DNA of 41,938 bases from Thiocapsa sp. (lineage in GTDB: Bacteria > Pseudomonadota > Gammaproteobacteria > Chromatiales > Chromatiaceae): NCBI RefSeq assembly GCF_022340925.1, contig NZ_JAJDNA010000059.1, forward strand, positions 1 to 41,938, written 5' to 3'. This document shows positions 1-7,348 of this stretch, in pieces. The position numbers were made by a program, and so were the translations under genes. Each line of letters opens with the position of its first letter. Position 1 is the stretch's first letter. Below the pieces are notes generated by a model, which did no database searches, was not told the DNA's origin, and saw nothing but the letters and a program-made list of their open reading frames with translations.

Positions 1-140
1 TCGATCTGGTATCGGGCGCGCGGCTCGTCGAGCACCGAGGGGTCGAGACCGGCCTTGCGGAAGACCATTCCCGGGTCGACGCCGTTGCGTTCCAGGATGC
101 GCCAGAGGACCCGTGTGGCGGATGCAAGAAGGGTCGCCAT
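1..140 (-). CDS. AraC-family transcriptional regulator, N-terminal fragment (cut by window edge)
   Basis: An open frame starts at an ATG (138-140) on the minus strand and runs off the left end of the window, giving about 46 residues beginning MATLLASATRVLWRILE. The short segment with a GVDP...AGLDPSVLDEPRARY pattern resembles the start of the arabinose-binding-like N-terminal domain (PF12625) of many AraC-type regulators, which typically open with a helix followed by 'G-(L/V)-DP...AGLDP..L.DP..R'. The DNA-binding helix-turn-helix would lie beyond the window. It is transcribed in the same direction as mnmE but separated from it by about 480 bp, so it is probably an independent unit. The family call rests on a short pattern and is moderately sure; the target genes are unknown. 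Confidence 0.55.
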   Translation of the reverse strand, partial: MATLLASATRVLWRILERNGVDPGMVFRKAGLDPSVLDEPRARYQI

Positions 141-619
141 GATCGGCCCTCAGCCGCTGCGGCCAGCAGCTTTGCCAAGAAGCCCCACCCGAACGGTCGG
201 GGGATGCGCTGGGTGCTCGGCTCGGGGATCACCAAGGTCGCGGACTGACTGAGTCCGCGGACTGGCCGGTTGAGAAGGACATCGGTTGAGGGGGGGTGCG
301 CAGTTCATAGGGCCTTGATCGCGGGCGGATTTCACCCGCTGGATGGACTGACTTCGGGCGTGCGGCACGGTCGGACCGCGTCGTTCCGGATCGGCAGCAA
401 GACGCTTTCCTACCGGCCGTGCCGCTTCCTGAGCGACCAGGATACTGAAGATCTTCGGGTCGGATTCGATCGCGAGGGCCTGCAGGCGGGCACGCCTGAC
501 GATGTCGAGTCATACCGGACTCGGAACTGGGGCGGGCTTGATCTCAATGCAATGCCCCAGCGCAGATCCGGGCCGAGGACATCCTGACATAAGGCATCGG
601 CAGACCCCAAACGATCCGA
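141..619. other. 479-bp stretch with no recognisable gene
   Basis: Several short frames are open here on both strands, but none has a convincing ribosome-binding site, a family motif or a hydrophobic or helical pattern that would support translation. It separates the AraC-type gene from mnmE. I see no tRNA, no strong hairpin and no insertion-sequence end. It could be decayed coding sequence or simply intergenic. Confidence 0.5.
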
Positions 620-1957
620 CTATTTTCCGATGCAGAAGGTCGAGAAGATCCTCGCGAGGAGATCCTCGGGCGTGAAGCGGCCGGTGATCTCCCCGAATGC
701 CTGTTGGGCCTGCAGCAGGTCCTCAGCGACGAGCTCCGCCCCGGCCGCCTGGACGTGGGCCCGTCGAGCGGATTCCAGCCAGTCAAGGCCGCGACGCAGG
801 GCGTCGACATGGCGTCTGCGTGCGATAAACGCGCCTTCGGGCATGGAGCCGAGACCCGCCCGGTTCTTCAGGTGCGTCCGCAGCAGGCCGAGGCCGGCAC
901 CCGTCATCGCCGAGAGGGCGATCTCCGGGCCCGTCTCCACCTCGCTGATCTCGGGAGGGATCCCGAGAAGGTCGATCTTGTTTCTAACCCGGGTCACCGG
1001 GGCCTGCTCCGCCAGCATCTCGCGGGTGAGTGGATCCGGGCCCTCCGCGGCGTCATAGACCCAGAGGACGAGGTCGGCCTGGTCTAGCTGCGCGCGGGCG
1101 CGCCTCACCCCCTCGCGCTCGATGAGATCATCACTGTGACACAACCCCGCGGTATCGACGATCCGGATAGGAAGACCATCGACCTGGATGTCGAGTTTCA
1201 AAAGGTCGCGAGTCGTACCCGGGATGGGGGTCACGATCGCCGCGTCTTGTCCAGATAACGCATTGAGCAAACTTGATTTTCCGGCATTCGGCGGACCGGC
1301 GATCACGACCCCGAGTCCCTCGCGGATCAGCTGACCCTGGCGGGCGTCGCCAACGGTCTGGCGAGTGAGCTCGATCATTGACCCCAGATCATCCAAGAGC
1401 CCAGGGCCGGCGGACTCACCCAGCTCGTCTTCGGGGAAATCGAGGGTCGCCTCGATGAAGGTGCGGATGCGGATCAGGCGCTCGATCAGGGTCTCGATCC
1501 GCCGCGAAAAGAGACCCTGCAGACTGCGACCGGCGAGACGTGCGGCGAAGGCAGTGGAGCTCTCGATCAGATCTGCGACGGCCTCGGCCTGAGCGAGATC
1601 CAGCTTGCCGTTCAGATAGGCACGCTCCGTGAACTCGCCGGGCCGGGCCAGGCGCGCACCCAGCTCGAGGCAGCGTCCCAGGAGGATGTCCATGACCACG
1701 GGCCCGCCATGGCCCTGGAGCTCGAGGACATCCTCGCCGGTGTAGGAGGCCGGCGCGGGGAAGTAGAGCACGACCCCCTGGTCGATGAAGCCGCCGTCCG
1801 CCTGCCGGAAGCTGGCCAACGTCGCTAAACGGGGGCCCGGCACGCGGCCGGCAATCCCTTCGCAGATGCGGGGGACCCAGCCGCCGCTCAATCGAACGAT
1901 ACCGACCCCACCGATGCCGGGTGGGGTGGCGATCGCGGCGATGGTGTCGGTAGCCAA
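620..1957 (-). CDS. mnmE: tRNA uridine-5-carboxymethylaminomethyl modification GTPase MnmE
   Basis: MnmE works with MnmG to install the cmnm5/nm5 group on wobble uridine 34 of several tRNAs, using GTP hydrolysis and a tetrahydrofolate one-carbon unit. The 445-residue product has the full family layout: N-terminal folate-binding domain (about 1-118), a helical domain split around a G domain, P-loop GPPNAGKSS at 221-229, GTTRD at 247-251, DTAG at 268-271, NKID at 326-329 and the conserved C-terminal CIGK at 442-445, whose Cys is needed for modification. The start is TTG; the following MATDTIAAIATPPG matches the usual family N-terminus. It is the last gene of the rpmH-rnpA-yidD-yidC-mnmE operon, 21 bp after yidC, as in many gammaproteobacteria. 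Confidence 0.96.
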   Translation of the reverse strand: MATDTIAAIATPPGIGGVGIVRLSGGWVPRICEGIAGRVPGPRLATLASFRQADGGFIDQGVVLYFPAPASYTGEDVLELQGHGGPVVMDILLGRCLELGARLARPGEFTERAYLNGKLDLAQAEAVADLIESSTAFAARLAGRSLQGLFSRRIETLIERLIRIRTFIEATLDFPEDELGESAGPGLLDDLGSMIELTRQTVGDARQGQLIREGLGVVIAGPPNAGKSSLLNALSGQDAAIVTPIPGTTRDLLKLDIQVDGLPIRIVDTAGLCHSDDLIEREGVRRARAQLDQADLVLWVYDAAEGPDPLTREMLAEQAPVTRVRNKIDLLGIPPEISEVETGPEIALSAMTGAGLGLLRTHLKNRAGLGSMPEGAFIARRRHVDALRRGLDWLESARRAHVQAAGAELVAEDLLQAQQAFGEITGRFTPEDLLARIFSTFCIGK

Positions 1958-1978
1958 CGCGGAGCCGCCCGAATCGAC

Positions 1979-3652
1979 CTACTTCTTGCGCTTGGCCCCG
2001 GCCGCCTGCTTCTCGATCGTCCGGGTGATGTGCCACTGCTGCGCGATCGACAGGATATTGTTGACCGTCCAGTAGAGCACGAGGCCGGATGGAAAAAAGG
2101 CGAAGAAGACCGTGAACACGAAAGGCAGGCTCATCATGAGCTTCGCCTGCATCGGGTCCGGCGGCGGCGGATTCAGCTTCGTCTGGATGAACATGGAGAC
2201 GCCCATGATCAGCGGCAGGATGAAGTAGGGATCAGGGGCCGAGAGGTTGTCGAGCCAGAGGACGAAGGGCGCCTGTCGCATCTCCACGCTCTCCAGCAGG
2301 ACCCAGTAGAGCGAGATGAACACGGGGATCTGGATCAGGATGGGCAGACAACCGCCAAGCGGGTTGATCTTCTCGGTCTTGTACATCTCCATCATCGCTT
2401 GATTCAGGCGCTGCTTGTCGTCGCCATAGCGGTCCTTCAGCGCCTGCAGGCGCGGGGCCAGCTGGCGCATGTTAGCCATCGACTTGTAGCTCGTCTCGGA
2501 CAGCTTGTAGAAGGCCAACTTGATCAGGATCGTGAGGACGATGATGGCCCAGCCCCAGTTACCCACAACCGCATGGATCTTGCTGAGGACCCAGAAGATC
2601 GGCTGGGCAATCACGGTCAGCCAGCCGTAGTCGACGGCGAGGTCCAATCCGGGCGCGACACTCGCGAGGCTGTCCTGGAGCTTCGGGCCGATGAAGAGCT
2701 GGTTCTCGAAGACCTGGGTGCCTCCGGGGGCAATGCTGACGACCGGGGAATACTTGCCGATAATGTAACGGGAGTCGGCGAGGACGTTCGTGTAAAAGGT
2801 CTCCTGAACCCCTGGCGGCGGGATCCAGGCGGCAAGGAAATAGTGCTGCATCATCGCGATCCAGCCGTCGGCGACGCTGCGATCCAGGGGGCCCTTGCGC
2901 ATATCCTCGAACGAGACCTTGTTGTACTTGTCCTCCGGGCTGTAGTAGGCCCCCCCGGCAAAGGTACGAACGAACCGCGCCTCGTTCGGATCATAGAGCT
3001 CGGTCCGTTGGAGCTGGTTATAGAGGCGCGCAGCCAACGGTGCATCCGTCGCATTGGTGACCGTATCGCTGGTCCGGATGACATAACTGCCACGCTCGAA
3101 TCGATAGCGCTTGCGAACCTCGACCCCGGCGTCGCCGGTCCAGCTCAGCTCGACATCCAGGCTGTCATCGCTCGCCCCCAAGCGATAGCTGGTCGCGGCG
3201 CTCTCGAAGAGCGCCTCGTGCGTGGGGACCAGTCCGGGCTCCTCGCCGAGGAGACCGGACTGGGCGATGAACATGTTGGGCGGGACCGGCTTGAGGAGCT
3301 GGAACTTTTCGTCGGGTCGCTCGGGAACGATCGAGTAGTCCAGGAGCCAGGCTGCGGAGATGTTGCCGCCACGCGGCGAGATGTCCAGTCGCAGAACGTC
3401 CGTCTCGACGCGGATCGGTGTCTCCGACGGCAACGCCTCGACGCCCGAGGAGCCGGGCGTCGGGGCATCGACGGTCGTCGTGACCTGCGGGATATCCTCG
3501 GCAAGGGGCGCGGAAGGCCGATCAGCCGGCAGATGCCCCTCTTGGACCACCTGTGGTTGGGGCGGGCGGCCGTAGTCGTCCATCCAGGCGGAATAGATCA
3601 GAAACAGGACAGCCGCCAGGGCAAAAAACAGGATCAATCGCTGATTATCCAT
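1979..3652 (-). CDS. yidC: Membrane protein insertase YidC
   Basis: YidC inserts and folds inner-membrane proteins, alone or with SecYEG. The 557-residue protein has an N-terminal membrane anchor (about 6-23, [18 protein letters not shown]), a large periplasmic P1 domain typical of Gram-negative YidC, and the conserved C-terminal five-helix core, including the cytoplasmic hairpin segment [20 protein letters not shown] and the [14 protein letters not shown] region. It ends in a lysine/arginine-rich tail (AAGAKRKK), usual for ribosome contact. The ATG start overlaps the end of yidD by 8 nt, so translation is probably coupled. Length and layout match the family, with no sign of truncation. Confidence 0.96.
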   Translation of the reverse strand: MDNQRLILFFALAAVLFLIYSAWMDDYGRPPQPQVVQEGHLPADRPSAPLAEDIPQVTTTVDAPTPGSSGVEALPSETPIRVETDVLRLDISPRGGNISAAWLLDYSIVPERPDEKFQLLKPVPPNMFIAQSGLLGEEPGLVPTHEALFESAATSYRLGASDDSLDVELSWTGDAGVEVRKRYRFERGSYVIRTSDTVTNATDAPLAARLYNQLQRTELYDPNEARFVRTFAGGAYYSPEDKYNKVSFEDMRKGPLDRSVADGWIAMMQHYFLAAWIPPPGVQETFYTNVLADSRYIIGKYSPVVSIAPGGTQVFENQLFIGPKLQDSLASVAPGLDLAVDYGWLTVIAQPIFWVLSKIHAVVGNWGWAIIVLTILIKLAFYKLSETSYKSMANMRQLAPRLQALKDRYGDDKQRLNQAMMEMYKTEKINPLGGCLPILIQIPVFISLYWVLLESVEMRQAPFVLWLDNLSAPDPYFILPLIMGVSMFIQTKLNPPPPDPMQAKLMMSLPFVFTVFFAFFPSGLVLYWTVNNILSIAQQWHITRTIEKQAAGAKRKK

Positions 3653-3881
3653 GGGAACGTGTCGGCTTCTCGGTTGGGACGGGATCCAGGCCGCCTTGGT
3701 GCCAGGGGTGGCAACGGCAGATGCGGCGCACCGCCAGGAGTCCTCCGTGGGCCAGGCCGTGCCGCTCGATGGCCTCGACGGTATAGTGCGAGCAGGATGG
3801 ATAGAATCGGCAGCGGGGCCCGAGTAGCGGACTGATTCCGTATTGATAGGCGCGTATCAGGGCAATCAAGATTCGACGCAT
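3645..3881 (-). CDS. yidD: Membrane protein insertion efficiency factor YidD
   Basis: A 78-residue protein whose ATG start ([20 protein letters not shown]) and cysteine-rich core [20 protein letters not shown] are diagnostic of the YidD (DUF37) family. YidD is a small inner-face membrane-associated protein that assists YidC-dependent insertion. The frame stays open upstream of this ATG, but the family N-terminus fixes the start here. It overlaps rnpA by 16 nt and yidC by 8 nt, so the three genes are tightly coupled. The conserved three-cysteine pattern is present (C24, C30, and a C-x-C-H at about 55-58). Nothing unusual. Confidence 0.93.
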   Translation of the reverse strand: MRRILIALIRAYQYGISPLLGPRCRFYPSCSHYTVEAIERHGLAHGGLLAVRRICRCHPWHQGGLDPVPTEKPTRSHG

Positions 3882-4237
3882 TGTTGGTTCCCGATAGTCA
3901 TCCAGGCTCGGTCGAGGATTGAGAGCAGACGCTCGTTTGCCAAGTCGGACGCCCCTGGCGCGCAGAGCACCACGATGTCCCATGCGCCCAGACCAGTGCG
4001 ATGCAGACGGAAGCTCTCGCGGACGAGCCGCTTCAGCCGCGCTCGGTCCACGGCGCGCCGCGCGCACTTCTTCGATATGGCGAGGCCCAGGCGTGCTTGC
4101 CCCACGGCGTTCCCACGAAACAACAGGATGAAGCCGGTCCCGCCGGCTCGCCGTGGTGCGTTGAAGACATGCCGATACTGCGGGGCACGGGTGAGTCGGC
4201 AGGTCCGCGGGAAACCCAGATCGGAGTTGGGGGTCAG
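3866..4237 (-). CDS. rnpA: Ribonuclease P protein component
   Basis: RnpA is the protein subunit of RNase P and helps the catalytic RNA bind and process pre-tRNA 5' ends. The conserved blocks are present: [17 protein letters not shown] near the N-terminus and the RNR-type motif in [24 protein letters not shown]. The start is a problem. In the frame between rpmH and the conserved region there is no ATG, GTG or TTG at a sensible place. I choose a CTG at 4235-4237 (123 residues), with a GGCGGA about 11 nt upstream; CTGs at 4264 or 4219 (132 or 117 residues) are alternatives. E. coli RnpA has 119 residues. It overlaps yidD by 16 nt and follows rpmH by 23 bp. Confidence 0.88.
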   Translation of the reverse strand: MTPNSDLGFPRTCRLTRAPQYRHVFNAPRRAGGTGFILLFRGNAVGQARLGLAISKKCARRAVDRARLKRLVRESFRLHRTGLGAWDIVVLCAPGASDLANERLLSILDRAWMTIGNQQCVES

Positions 4238-4260
4238 GGCCGCGCGATCCGCCGCGCAGC

Positions 4261-4395
4261 TCAGGGGGTCAGGCGCGCCCGACCCTTGGCGCGACGGGCG
4301 CTCAAGACCCTTCGTCCGGCCTTGGTCGCGCAGCGGGCGCGAAACCCATGTGTCCTGGCGCGCTTGAGGCGACTGGGTTGAAAGGTGCGTTTCAT
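4261..4395 (-). CDS. rpmH: 50S ribosomal protein L34
   Basis: A 44-codon gene encoding [20 protein letters not shown], a Cys-Ala-Thr-Lys segment, and the tail AKGRARLTP, the standard bL34 sequence. L34 is a very basic peptide bound to 23S rRNA in the large subunit. It starts at ATG 4393-4395 and ends with TGA at 4261-4263. One mild oddity is a Cys where most family members have Met in GFRARM. It is the first gene of the operon leading to rnpA, yidD, yidC and mnmE and has its own promoter about 60 bp upstream (4458-4486). It is divergent from dnaA, the classical arrangement. Confidence 0.97.
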   Translation of the reverse strand: MKRTFQPSRLKRARTHGFRARCATKAGRRVLSARRAKGRARLTP

Positions 4396-4457
4396 GCTGG
4401 GGACTCCGGAATTCGTCGAACCGGGCGGGTCTGAGTCCCGCCCTAAAAAGGCGCGAA

Positions 4458-4486
4458 AATTTAAGCAATTTTGCCGACAAAGTCAA
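4458..4486 (-). promoter_or_regulatory. Sigma70-type promoter of the rpmH operon
   Basis: On the minus strand, TTGACT (-35, 4481-4486) and TAAATT (-10, 4458-4463) are separated by exactly 17 bp. The -10 box ends 62 bp upstream of the rpmH ATG. The AT-rich -10 region stands out in a GC-rich genome. Confidence 0.65.
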
Positions 4487-4517
4487 TGCCGGGACACCGC
4501 GACACGGCACCATCGGA

Positions 4518-4526
4518 TGTGGATAA
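4518..4526 (-). promoter_or_regulatory. Consensus DnaA box
   Basis: TGTGGATAA on the plus strand is a perfect TTATCCACA on the minus strand, the high-affinity DnaA box. It lies 32 bp upstream of the rpmH -35 box and about 230 bp upstream of dnaA, so it could serve autoregulation, origin function or both. Confidence 0.75.
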
Positions 4527-4612
4527 GTGGCGTCCGGGAGGCTAGACTGCGGCAGCGCCAGACGACTTCGGAAGCTGTTGGTCGATTCGGAAATCGCATT
4601 TTCGCTTTGCGT

Positions 4613-4645
4613 CTTGAAAAATTGCCGGGATGGCAATCTTTCAAG
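4613..4645. repeat. Near-perfect 14-bp inverted repeat upstream of dnaA
   Basis: The left arm CTTGAAAAATTGCC (4613-4626) and right arm GGCAATCTTTCAAG (4632-4645) pair at 13 of 14 positions around a 5-base spacer. The only mismatch is A4620 against C4638. It lies about 110 bp before the dnaA start. It has no following T-run, so it does not look like an ordinary terminator; a protein-binding dyad or a leader-RNA hairpin are both possible. Confidence 0.7.
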
Positions 4646-4755
4646 GTCCCTGTAAGTGAGCCTGCGGCAGCATGCCGGAGGATCGTCTGGACCACGTAGA
4701 CCGCGCGTCCGCTCGCGGTCTTGGCGACAATGAGATCGGGGTTTCGGGGGTCACC

Positions 4756-6093
4756 GTGGGCGTATGGGAACGATGTGTCAGACAATTGAAGGGAGAGTTG
4801 ACCTCGGCGGAATTCAATACCTGGATTCTTCCATTACAGGCGCAGTTGGCCGGGGGCCGTCTGAGGCTGTTCGCGCCGAATCGCTTTGTTCTCGATTGGA
4901 CACGCCAGCATTATGAGTCTCGTTTGCTCGATCTCTGCCACTCCTTCAGCGACGGGTCGGTCAAGCAGCTCAGTTTCGAGGTGGGGGGACTGGAGTCGAA
5001 AGCGGCCGAGCCCGGCCAGCCGTCGCCGGCTGTAGCCGGGGACTCGGACGCGGATTTGGAGATCCGCCGGGCCAATGCCAACCTCAACGGCGACTTCACC
5101 TTCGACAGCTTCGTCGAGGGGAAGTCGAATCAACTGGCTCGGGCCGCATCAATCCAAATCGGGCAGAATCCGGGGGCCGCCTACAACCCCTTGTTCATCT
5201 ACGGCGGTGTCGGGCTCGGGAAGACTCATCTGATGCATGCGGTCGGTAATATCATCCTCGCAACGAATCCCAGTGCTCGTGTGATCTATCTTCACTCCGA
5301 GCGGTTCGTTGCGGAAATGATCAAGGCGCTGCAGCACAACCGGATCGACGACTTCAAGAAAACCTACCGTTCAGTGAATGCCTTGCTGATCGACGATGTC
5401 CAGTTCTTCGCGGGTAAGGAGCGCTCCCAGGAGGAGTTTTTTCATACCTTCAATGCCCTGTTCGAGTCTCGACAGCAGATCGTGCTGTCCAGCGATCGAT
5501 TTCCGAAGGAGGTCATTGGCCTGGAAGAGCGCCTCAAGTCACGCTTTGGCTGGGGGCTGACGGTCTCGATCGAGCCGCCGGACCTCGAGACCAGCGTCGC
5601 GATCCTGCACAGCAAGGCCAGTCTATTGGGGGTCGAGCTGCCGGAGGATGTCGCGTTCTTTGTTGGTCGGCGAATCCGCTCGAACATCCGCGAGCTCGAG
5701 GGAGCCCTGCGACGTCTGGTCGCAAATGCCCAGTTCACCGGCAAGCCGATCACATTGGAGTTCGCACGGCATGCGCTCCGGGACATGCTGGCGGCACAAG
5801 ACAAGCAGGTCAGTATCGAGAACATCCAGAAGACGGTGGCGGAGTACTACAAGCTGCGGACGGCCGACATGCTCTCGGCCAAGCGCAGCCGCTCGATCGC
5901 ACGCCCGCGACAGGTCGCCATGGCGCTCGCGAAGGAGCTGACGAAGCACAGCCTGCCTGAGATCGGCAAGGCCTTTGGTGGCCGTGACCATACCACCGTG
6001 CTGCACGCGACCCGAACGGTCAAGAACCTTCGCGAGAGTGATGCAACGCTCGAGGAAGACTATAAGAACCTCATGAGAATGCTGACATCGTAG
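4756..6093 (+). CDS. dnaA: Chromosomal replication initiator protein DnaA
   Basis: DnaA is the AAA+ ATPase that binds DnaA boxes and opens the origin. With a GTG start at 4756 the product has 445 residues: domain I begins [20 protein letters not shown], then a linker, Walker A GGVGLGKT (150-157), Walker B LLIDDV (210-215), the sensor/arginine-finger region [13 protein letters not shown] (255-267) and the domain IV signature [11 protein letters not shown] (408-418). The GTG has a G-rich run just upstream and fits the family N-terminus (WE.C...L). An in-frame ATG at 4672 would add 28 residues of unfamiliar sequence and is less likely. It is divergent from rpmH and followed by dnaN after 143 bp. 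Confidence 0.96.
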   Translation: MGVWERCVRQLKGELTSAEFNTWILPLQAQLAGGRLRLFAPNRFVLDWTRQHYESRLLDLCHSFSDGSVKQLSFEVGGLESKAAEPGQPSPAVAGDSDADLEIRRANANLNGDFTFDSFVEGKSNQLARAASIQIGQNPGAAYNPLFIYGGVGLGKTHLMHAVGNIILATNPSARVIYLHSERFVAEMIKALQHNRIDDFKKTYRSVNALLIDDVQFFAGKERSQEEFFHTFNALFESRQQIVLSSDRFPKEVIGLEERLKSRFGWGLTVSIEPPDLETSVAILHSKASLLGVELPEDVAFFVGRRIRSNIRELEGALRRLVANAQFTGKPITLEFARHALRDMLAAQDKQVSIENIQKTVAEYYKLRTADMLSAKRSRSIARPRQVAMALAKELTKHSLPEIGKAFGGRDHTTVLHATRTVKNLRESDATLEEDYKNLMRMLTS

Positions 6094-6236
6094 CCGTCAA
6101 CTGGCTGCGGGCGGAGGCGCGGCACGCGCATCGGTGGCGGATCGCTGCAAAACCGCTGATCCAGCGCGGATGTTTGGGCCAGGCGCGCCCCTGACGACGA
6201 CCGACATCCCAGTCATTTTGGCTTTAGGAGATCGCG

Positions 6237-7337
6237 ATGGAGTTTGTCATTGAGCGCGAGAGCGTGCTTCCGGTGCTCGGCAAGGTGGTCGGGGTAGTCG
6301 AGCGGCGACAGACGCTCCCCATTCTGGGCAACCTCCTGCTCTCGGCGCGGGGAGATCGCGTCGAGATCTGTGGAACGGATCTTGAGGTGGAGGTCAAGGC
6401 GGGTTGCGCGGCTTCGGTGACGCAAGATGGCGAGACGACGCTGCCGGCCCGAAAGCTCGCGGATATCTGCCGCAACCTGGCAGAGGGGTCGGAGATTCGT
6501 TTTCGCCTGAGCGATGAGCGCTGCGTCGTCACGGCGGGGCGCGCCCGCTTCTCGCTGGGGGTTCTGCCTGCAGCCGATTTTCCGCTCATGGATGCTGACG
6601 TCGATGGGGTGGGGGTGAGGTTGGCCGAGGGAGTGTTGCGGCGCATCCTGGACAAGACATCGTTCGCGATGGCTCAACAGGATGTCCGGTACTATCTGAA
6701 TGGCCTGTTGATCGAGCTGGACGACTCCGGGATCACCGCAGTGGGCACCGATGGACACCGGCTGGCGAGGTATCGCCGCTCTCTGGAGCTCGACGTCCGT
6801 GAGGCCGTCCAGGTAATCGTACCCAGCAAGACGGTCATGGAGCTTCGGCGACAGCTCGGACCTTCAGATGACGAGGTTTCCATCGCGATTGGTGCTCGGA
6901 CGATCAGGCTCGCGGGGAGCGGGATGGCGATGACCTCGAAGCTGGTCGACGGGCGGTATCCGGATTACGAGCGGGTGATCCCGCACGAGCTTGGCAAGGT
7001 GGCCACACTCAGCACGGACGCGCTGAGGCGGGCGCTAGCCCGGACGGCGATCCTGTCCAACGAAAAACACCGGGGGGTGCGGCTCGCGTTCGAAGAGGGG
7101 GTCTTGAGACTGCAGGCCCATAATCCGGAGCAGGAAGAGGCGGAGGAGGAGGTCGAGTTGGACTATCGCGGCGAGCCGACCGCGATCGGCTTCAATGTGA
7201 CCTATCTGTCTGATGTGCTGGGGGCCGTGGAAGGGGAGGAGCTCGAGGTGCGGTTTCACGACGCCGGGAGCAGCTCCGTCTGGCGCGGGCTGGGGGCCGA
7301 CGATGAGACCTATGTGGTGATGCCAATGCGACTATAG
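6237..7337 (+). CDS. dnaN: DNA polymerase III beta subunit (sliding clamp)
   Basis: The beta clamp is a ring-shaped dimer that tethers polymerase III and other DNA enzymes to DNA. The 366-residue product has the normal family length and three-domain pattern. It opens with MEFVIERESVLPVLGKVVGV and the RRQTLPILGNLLLSA segment, has the middle-domain segment TDGHRLARYRRSLEL, and ends in the hallmark DDETYVVMPMRL, where M(P)MR(L) lines the protein-binding cleft. A good ribosome-binding site (AGGAG, 6226-6230) lies 6 nt before the ATG. It sits between dnaA and recF, 11 bp ahead of recF, consistent with a dnaA-dnaN-recF operon. Confidence 0.97.
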   Translation: MEFVIERESVLPVLGKVVGVVERRQTLPILGNLLLSARGDRVEICGTDLEVEVKAGCAASVTQDGETTLPARKLADICRNLAEGSEIRFRLSDERCVVTAGRARFSLGVLPAADFPLMDADVDGVGVRLAEGVLRRILDKTSFAMAQQDVRYYLNGLLIELDDSGITAVGTDGHRLARYRRSLELDVREAVQVIVPSKTVMELRRQLGPSDDEVSIAIGARTIRLAGSGMAMTSKLVDGRYPDYERVIPHELGKVATLSTDALRRALARTAILSNEKHRGVRLAFEEGVLRLQAHNPEQEEAEEEVELDYRGEPTAIGFNVTYLSDVLGAVEGEELEVRFHDAGSSSVWRGLGADDETYVVMPMRL

Positions 7338-7348
7338 GGTCGTGCAAC

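Larger units (their letters stand above)
4396..4755. other. Divergent rpmH/dnaA control region, candidate replication origin
   Basis: This 360-bp gap holds AT-rich tracts at about 4441-4490 and 4590-4645, a perfect DnaA box (4518-4526), the rpmH promoter (4458-4486) and a near-perfect 14-bp inverted repeat (4613-4645). In Pseudomonas and many other gammaproteobacteria oriC lies exactly here, but only one consensus DnaA box is visible, fewer than a typical oriC. It may therefore be the origin with degenerate boxes, or only a DnaA-autoregulated promoter region. The call as origin is inference. Confidence 0.5.

Noticed and set aside
2030..3835. 601-codon open frame antisense to yidC
   Set aside because: It is a by-product of GC-rich codon bias on the opposite strand. 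It has low-complexity Arg/Asp/Glu/His-rich sequence, no family motif and no ribosome-binding site, and it covers a certain gene.
4614..4642. TTGAAA at 4614 as a -35 box of a dnaA promoter
   Set aside because: No acceptable -10 box lies 16-18 bp downstream; the bases are better explained as the left arm of the inverted repeat.
6094..6236. dnaA-dnaN gap as the replication origin
   Set aside because: No DnaA box and no AT-rich tract are visible; a small CGCTG/CAGCG hairpin is too weak to mean anything.
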